This document shows positions 60,857 to 64,000 of a stretch of DNA of 64,000 nt, in pieces. The notes beneath the pieces were generated by a model, which was given only the letters and a program-made list of their open reading frames with translations, was not told the origin of the DNA and ran no database searches. Origin of the DNA: Glaciihabitans tibetensis (GTDB lineage Bacteria > Actinomycetota > Actinomycetes > Actinomycetales > Microbacteriaceae); contig NZ_PVTL01000007.1 of assembly GCF_003003265.1 (NCBI RefSeq), positions 62,001 through 126,000 on the forward strand. Reading direction: 5' to 3'. How positions within the stretch are numbered: position 1 is the first letter of the stretch; each line of letters opens with the position of its first letter. The position numbers and the translations under genes were made by a program.

Positions 60857-63800
60857 GTCGCACCACCCTGCCTCGCACCTCTTTGCCTCGGACCGCCCTG
60901 CCTCGCGCCGCCGACCGGCTGAGGCTCGCTGCCGACACGGCGTTCGCCCGTGCCGGTCTCGGTCCGGGAGGCATGCGCACCCTGTACGTGCTCGGCATCC
61001 TCAGCGCACTGAAGGGCCTCGCCCTCGTTGGGCTGGCCGAGTCGCTTGCCCGGGGCGTTGTGGGCGTTATTCAGGGGGCGGATGATTGGAGCCTCTGGCT
61101 CGGGCTCGGTGTCAGTTCCGCGATCCTGCGCGCAATCGCACACTGGGCCACCCAGGCGTTCGCCGCCAGGGAGGCGCTCGGAGTCAAGGAGGCGACGCGC
61201 CAGGACCTCGCGGACAAGCTCGTCGGCGACGGCGGCAGCTCCGTTGGGGCGATGACGTCGCTCGCAACCCAGGGGCTCAACGAGCTCGACAAGTATTACT
61301 CGGTGGTGCTGCCCGCGGTGACGAGCGCCGCCGTCATCCCGGCCCTGATCGGCGTGCGTATCCTGTTCGCCGACTGGGTCAGTGCCCTGATCGTGGTGCT
61401 CACGATTCCGCTCGTGCCCGTCTTTATGGCGCTGATCGGTATGCACACGCAGGAACGCGTCTCCGCGGCATCCGCTTCGCTTGGACGCCTCTCCGACAAT
61501 CTGGTTGAACTCGCCCGGGGCCTGCCCGTGCTGGTCGGTCTCGGCCGGGTCGAGGAGCAGACCGAGGCACTGCGCACAATCTCGGACAACTACCGGCTGC
61601 GCACGATGGAAACGCTCCGCACCGCATTTCTGTCGTCCCTTGCGCTCGAACTGATTTCCACGATCTCTGTCGCGGTGGTCGCGGTATTTGTGGGCGTGCG
61701 GCTGGTGGATGGCTCGCTGCCGCTGGAAATCGGACTGCTCGCACTGATTCTGGCGCCAGAATGCTACGCGCCGTTCCGCGACCTCGGCGCTTCGTTCCAT
61801 GCGGCCCAGGACGGTGTGCTGTCGCTCGGGCGTGCGCGCGGGATCATCGCGGCGCGCTCTCCCGAACAGTTCGTTACTCCCGCAGCGACGCCAGCCGTGA
61901 CGCCCGCCGTGACGGCCGCAGCGACGCCCGCCGTGACGCCCGCAGCGGCCGCTGAGCGCGGCGCTCCTGCAATCCGCGTGACCGACCTGACCGCGCAGTA
62001 CGACGGACGCGGTGAACCGGCCGTCGACGCGCTCAGCTTTGTCGCGCCCGCCGGCGAGATCACGGCGATCTGTGGCGTGAGCGGCAGTGGTAAGTCCACC
62101 GTGCTCGCGATTCTCGCGGGGCGCCTGCGCAATGGCACGGATGGGGCGATCCTGGCCGGAGAAGTTACCGGAATCGACGTCGGGCGGCTCGCCTGGGTTC
62201 CGCAACACCCGCACACGGTTGGTGCGACCGTGCGGGACGAGCTGCGGTTGTACGGCGGGACCCGGCATCCGGCACTGGCATTCGACACCGCTCTCGGGCT
62301 TGAGCTCGAGCTCGAGAGCACGCTCGACGCCCGCATCGACACCCTGCTGGCCGAGCTGCGGTTGTCGCACACGGTCGACGCCGATCCGGCCCAGCTGAGC
62401 CCGGGCGAGCTGCGCCGGGTCGCGGTCGCACGCGCCCTGCTCCGGGTCGACGCCGGCGCCGAGGTAGTGCTGCTCGACGAGCCCACGGCCCACGTCGACG
62501 CTCACAGCAGCCGCATCATCGAGGACAGCATCGCCGCGCTGCGGGGTCGTGTGACCGTCGTGCTGGCGTCGCATGAGGTGGGCGTGACCAACCTCGCGTC
62601 GGTGCGGGTGTACCTCGACAGCAGCGCTGCCGGGCGGGACGACGCCGTTGGGCAGGCGCAGGCGCAGGGGCAGGGGCTGGGTCAGGCGCAGGTCGCCACA
62701 CCGCATCGGGTCGCGCACGAGACATCCGCCATCGAACGTCCCCTGGTCAACCAACCCTCGCCCGTCTCTACACCCGCCTTCACACCCGTCGCCACACCCA
62801 AAGCCCAACCCGCACCCGCACCCGGCGCGCTGCGCCTCATCCTGTCAATCCTGCGTCCCGCGAAGTGGCGCTTTGTGTTCGCGGTCTTCCTCGGGGCGCT
62901 CGCCGCGCTGTTCGCCGTCTCATTGACCGCCACCTCCGGCTGGCTCATCGTGCGGGCGAGCCAACAGCCCTCGATGATGTACCTGATGGTCGCCATCGTG
63001 GGCGTGCGTTTCTTTGGTGTGGGCCGCGCCACCCTGCGCTACGCGGAACGCCTCGTGACCCACGACGGCATCTTCGCGGCGGTCACCTCGCTGCGGGTGC
63101 GCATCTGGAAGTCCCTCGCCGAACGCGGCACAAGCTCCCGCGCCCTGCTGCGCGGGGGAACCGCCCTCGACTACCTCGTGGTCACCGCCGACGCGGTGCG
63201 CGACCTCGCCCCGCGCGTGCTCATGCCGCCTGTCGTCGGCCTGCTGACCGGGGTCGCCGCGGTGATTGGCGTTGCGATGCTGCATTCCCCGGCCGTGCCC
63301 GTGCTCGTCGTCAGCCTGGTGCTGTCCCTGTTCGTGGCGCCGGCGCTCGCGACCTGGGGTGACCGGAGGGCGAGTCGCGGACAGCAGCTGATTCGCTCCG
63401 AAGTGACGCGCCGCTTTGCCGCGCTCCTCGCCGCCGCTGATGACCTTCGCACCAACGCGGTGGACTCCGCAGAACGTGCGAGCCTCCGCGGGCTCGACGC
63501 GCGCGCCGGGGTTGATGCACGCCGCAGCGCCTGGGCGCTGGGCCTCGGCGGGTCGTTCACCGTCGCCGTCAACTGCGTGACCGCCGTGCTGATGCTCTGG
63601 GTGTCTGCGCCCGCGGTGGCCGCAGGCACGCTTCCCGGCGAGGTGCTCGCGGTTCTCGTGCTGCTCCCGCTCGGCCTGCTCGAGCCGTTGCTCGGCGTCG
63701 TCGACGCGGTGCAGCAGTGGCCGGTGCTGGCGCAGGCGGTGCGGCGCCTGGCGCCCTTCACGCCAAGCACGGCCGCGGGTTCCTCTGCCGTCCCCGGTGT

Positions 63801-64000
63801 GGACCTGCCCTCCGACGTCGACCAGATCGCCCTGCGTGACCTCTCCGCCCGCTGGCCAGACACTGGCACCGACACCGACACCGACAGCGACAACGACACC
63901 GATGTCTTCTCGGGACTCAATGCCCACGTCGGACTGGGGGAGTGGCTGGTCGTCTCCGGCCCGTCCGGTTCGGGAAAGTCGACCCTGCTCACGGTGCTGC
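60853..64000 (+). CDS. cydDC: Fused CydD-CydC ABC transporter (3' end beyond window)
   Basis: At least 1049 codons from GTG 60853, which overlaps the cydB stop. First half: a TM domain (about 40-350), then an ABC domain with Walker A GVSGSGKST (at about 407-416), signature LSPGELRRVAVARALL and Walker B EVVLLDEPTAH. Second half: after an Ala/Pro linker, LRLILSILRPAKWRFVFAVF starts the CydC-like TM domain, with SGPSGSGKSTLL at about 1034, where the window ends. In actinobacteria CydD and CydC are often one chain. It is needed for cytochrome bd assembly (export of cysteine/glutathione-type thiols or heme binding in related systems). The N-terminus has repeats LPRTSLPRTALPRAA. Confidence 0.95.
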   Translation, partial: MSRTTLPRTSLPRTALPRAADRLRLAADTAFARAGLGPGGMRTLYVLGILSALKGLALVGLAESLARGVVGVIQGADDWSLWLGLGVSSAILRAIAHWATQAFAAREALGVKEATRQDLADKLVGDGGSSVGAMTSLATQGLNELDKYYSVVLPAVTSAAVIPALIGVRILFADWVSALIVVLTIPLVPVFMALIGMHTQERVSAASASLGRLSDNLVELARGLPVLVGLGRVEEQTEALRTISDNYRLRTMETLRTAFLSSLALELISTISVAVVAVFVGVRLVDGSLPLEIGLLALILAPECYAPFRDLGASFHAAQDGVLSLGRARGIIAARSPEQFVTPAATPAVTPAVTAAATPAVTPAAAAERGAPAIRVTDLTAQYDGRGEPAVDALSFVAPAGEITAICGVSGSGKSTVLAILAGRLRNGTDGAILAGEVTGIDVGRLAWVPQHPHTVGATVRDELRLYGGTRHPALAFDTALGLELELESTLDARIDTLLAELRLSHTVDADPAQLSPGELRRVAVARALLRVDAGAEVVLLDEPTAHVDAHSSRIIEDSIAALRGRVTVVLASHEVGVTNLASVRVYLDSSAAGRDDAVGQAQAQGQGLGQAQVATPHRVAHETSAIERPLVNQPSPVSTPAFTPVATPKAQPAPAPGALRLILSILRPAKWRFVFAVFLGALAALFAVSLTATSGWLIVRASQQPSMMYLMVAIVGVRFFGVGRATLRYAERLVTHDGIFAAVTSLRVRIWKSLAERGTSSRALLRGGTALDYLVVTADAVRDLAPRVLMPPVVGLLTGVAAVIGVAMLHSPAVPVLVVSLVLSLFVAPALATWGDRRASRGQQLIRSEVTRRFAALLAAADDLRTNAVDSAERASLRGLDARAGVDARRSAWALGLGGSFTVAVNCVTAVLMLWVSAPAVAAGTLPGEVLAVLVLLPLGLLEPLLGVVDAVQQWPVLAQAVRRLAPFTPSTAAGSSAVPGVDLPSDVDQIALRDLSARWPDTGTDTDTDSDNDTDVFSGLNAHVGLGEWLVVSGPSGSGKSTLLTVL

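Noticed and set aside
60778..62808. 676-aa antisense frame across cydDC
   Set aside because: Shadow; the plus strand has intact Walker A, signature and Walker B motifs.

Overview
The window is high-GC DNA from an actinobacterium, most likely of the family Microbacteriaceae. The reasons are the chained marker genes (DUF3263, LytR_C protein, cold-shock protein, DUF3048 lipoprotein, GroEL behind two CIRCE boxes, then DUF3027, DUF2530, serC and a DtxR regulator), the many GTG starts, an LAxTG-type surface anchor, and a cydAB-cydDC operon with a fused CydDC. Family placement is inference; no 16S rRNA gene is present. Three tRNA genes are seen: Thr(TGT), Arg(CCT) and Ala(CGC).

Layout. 1-2.8 kb is accessory: the start of a secreted RHS/YD-repeat protein (minus strand, runs off the left edge) and a decayed tyrosine integrase next to tRNA-Thr. 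2.9-23.6 kb is mostly core: methionine sulfoxide reductase B with a nitroreductase, an ElaA-like acetyltransferase, DUF2332, the LytR_C/csp/DUF3048/groEL block, a WXG100 protein, a two-component system, a FolP2-like/RibD_C-like pair, DUF3027, serC, dtxR, an HNH endonuclease and a serine hydrolase.

23.6-27 kb is an accessory island beside tRNA-Arg and a broken araC gene. It carries what I read as a complete retron on the minus strand: an effector that looks like a phosphoribosyltransferase plus winged helix (402 aa), a structured non-coding RNA of about 215 nt, and a retron-type reverse transcriptase. The ncRNA ends are a 15-nt inverted repeat with one mismatch (a1/a2). One arm overlaps the effector stop codon and the other overlaps the first codons of the RT frame. 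This is the most interesting system in the window.

27-46 kb holds a maltokinase-cap-like protein, a BBE-type flavoprotein, the RNA ligase RtcB, a small-protein gene with its own terminator, an ECF sigma factor with a CU044_5270-like membrane partner, a large LAxTG-anchored lamin-tail-domain protein, a histidine kinase, an MFS exporter with a TetR regulator, a nucleoside deoxyribosyltransferase-like protein and a CHAP hydrolase. 46-56 kb has a giant SF1-helicase-like protein with degenerate Walker motifs, then mscL, fmdB-like, 5-FTHF cyclo-ligase, galU, a RimJ-like acetyltransferase and a geranylgeranyl-reductase-like flavoprotein.

56-64 kb ends with a VOC protein, an M56 peptidase and a BlaI repressor divergent from cydA-cydB-cydDC (cytochrome bd oxidase and its assembly exporter; cydDC runs off the right edge). 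The gap between blaI and cydA contains three perfect TTCTAC/GTAGAA inverted repeats at about 23-bp spacing, so the repressor probably controls cytochrome bd as well as itself.

A recurring oddity is short tandem duplication, both inside coding regions (usually near protein ends) and between genes.
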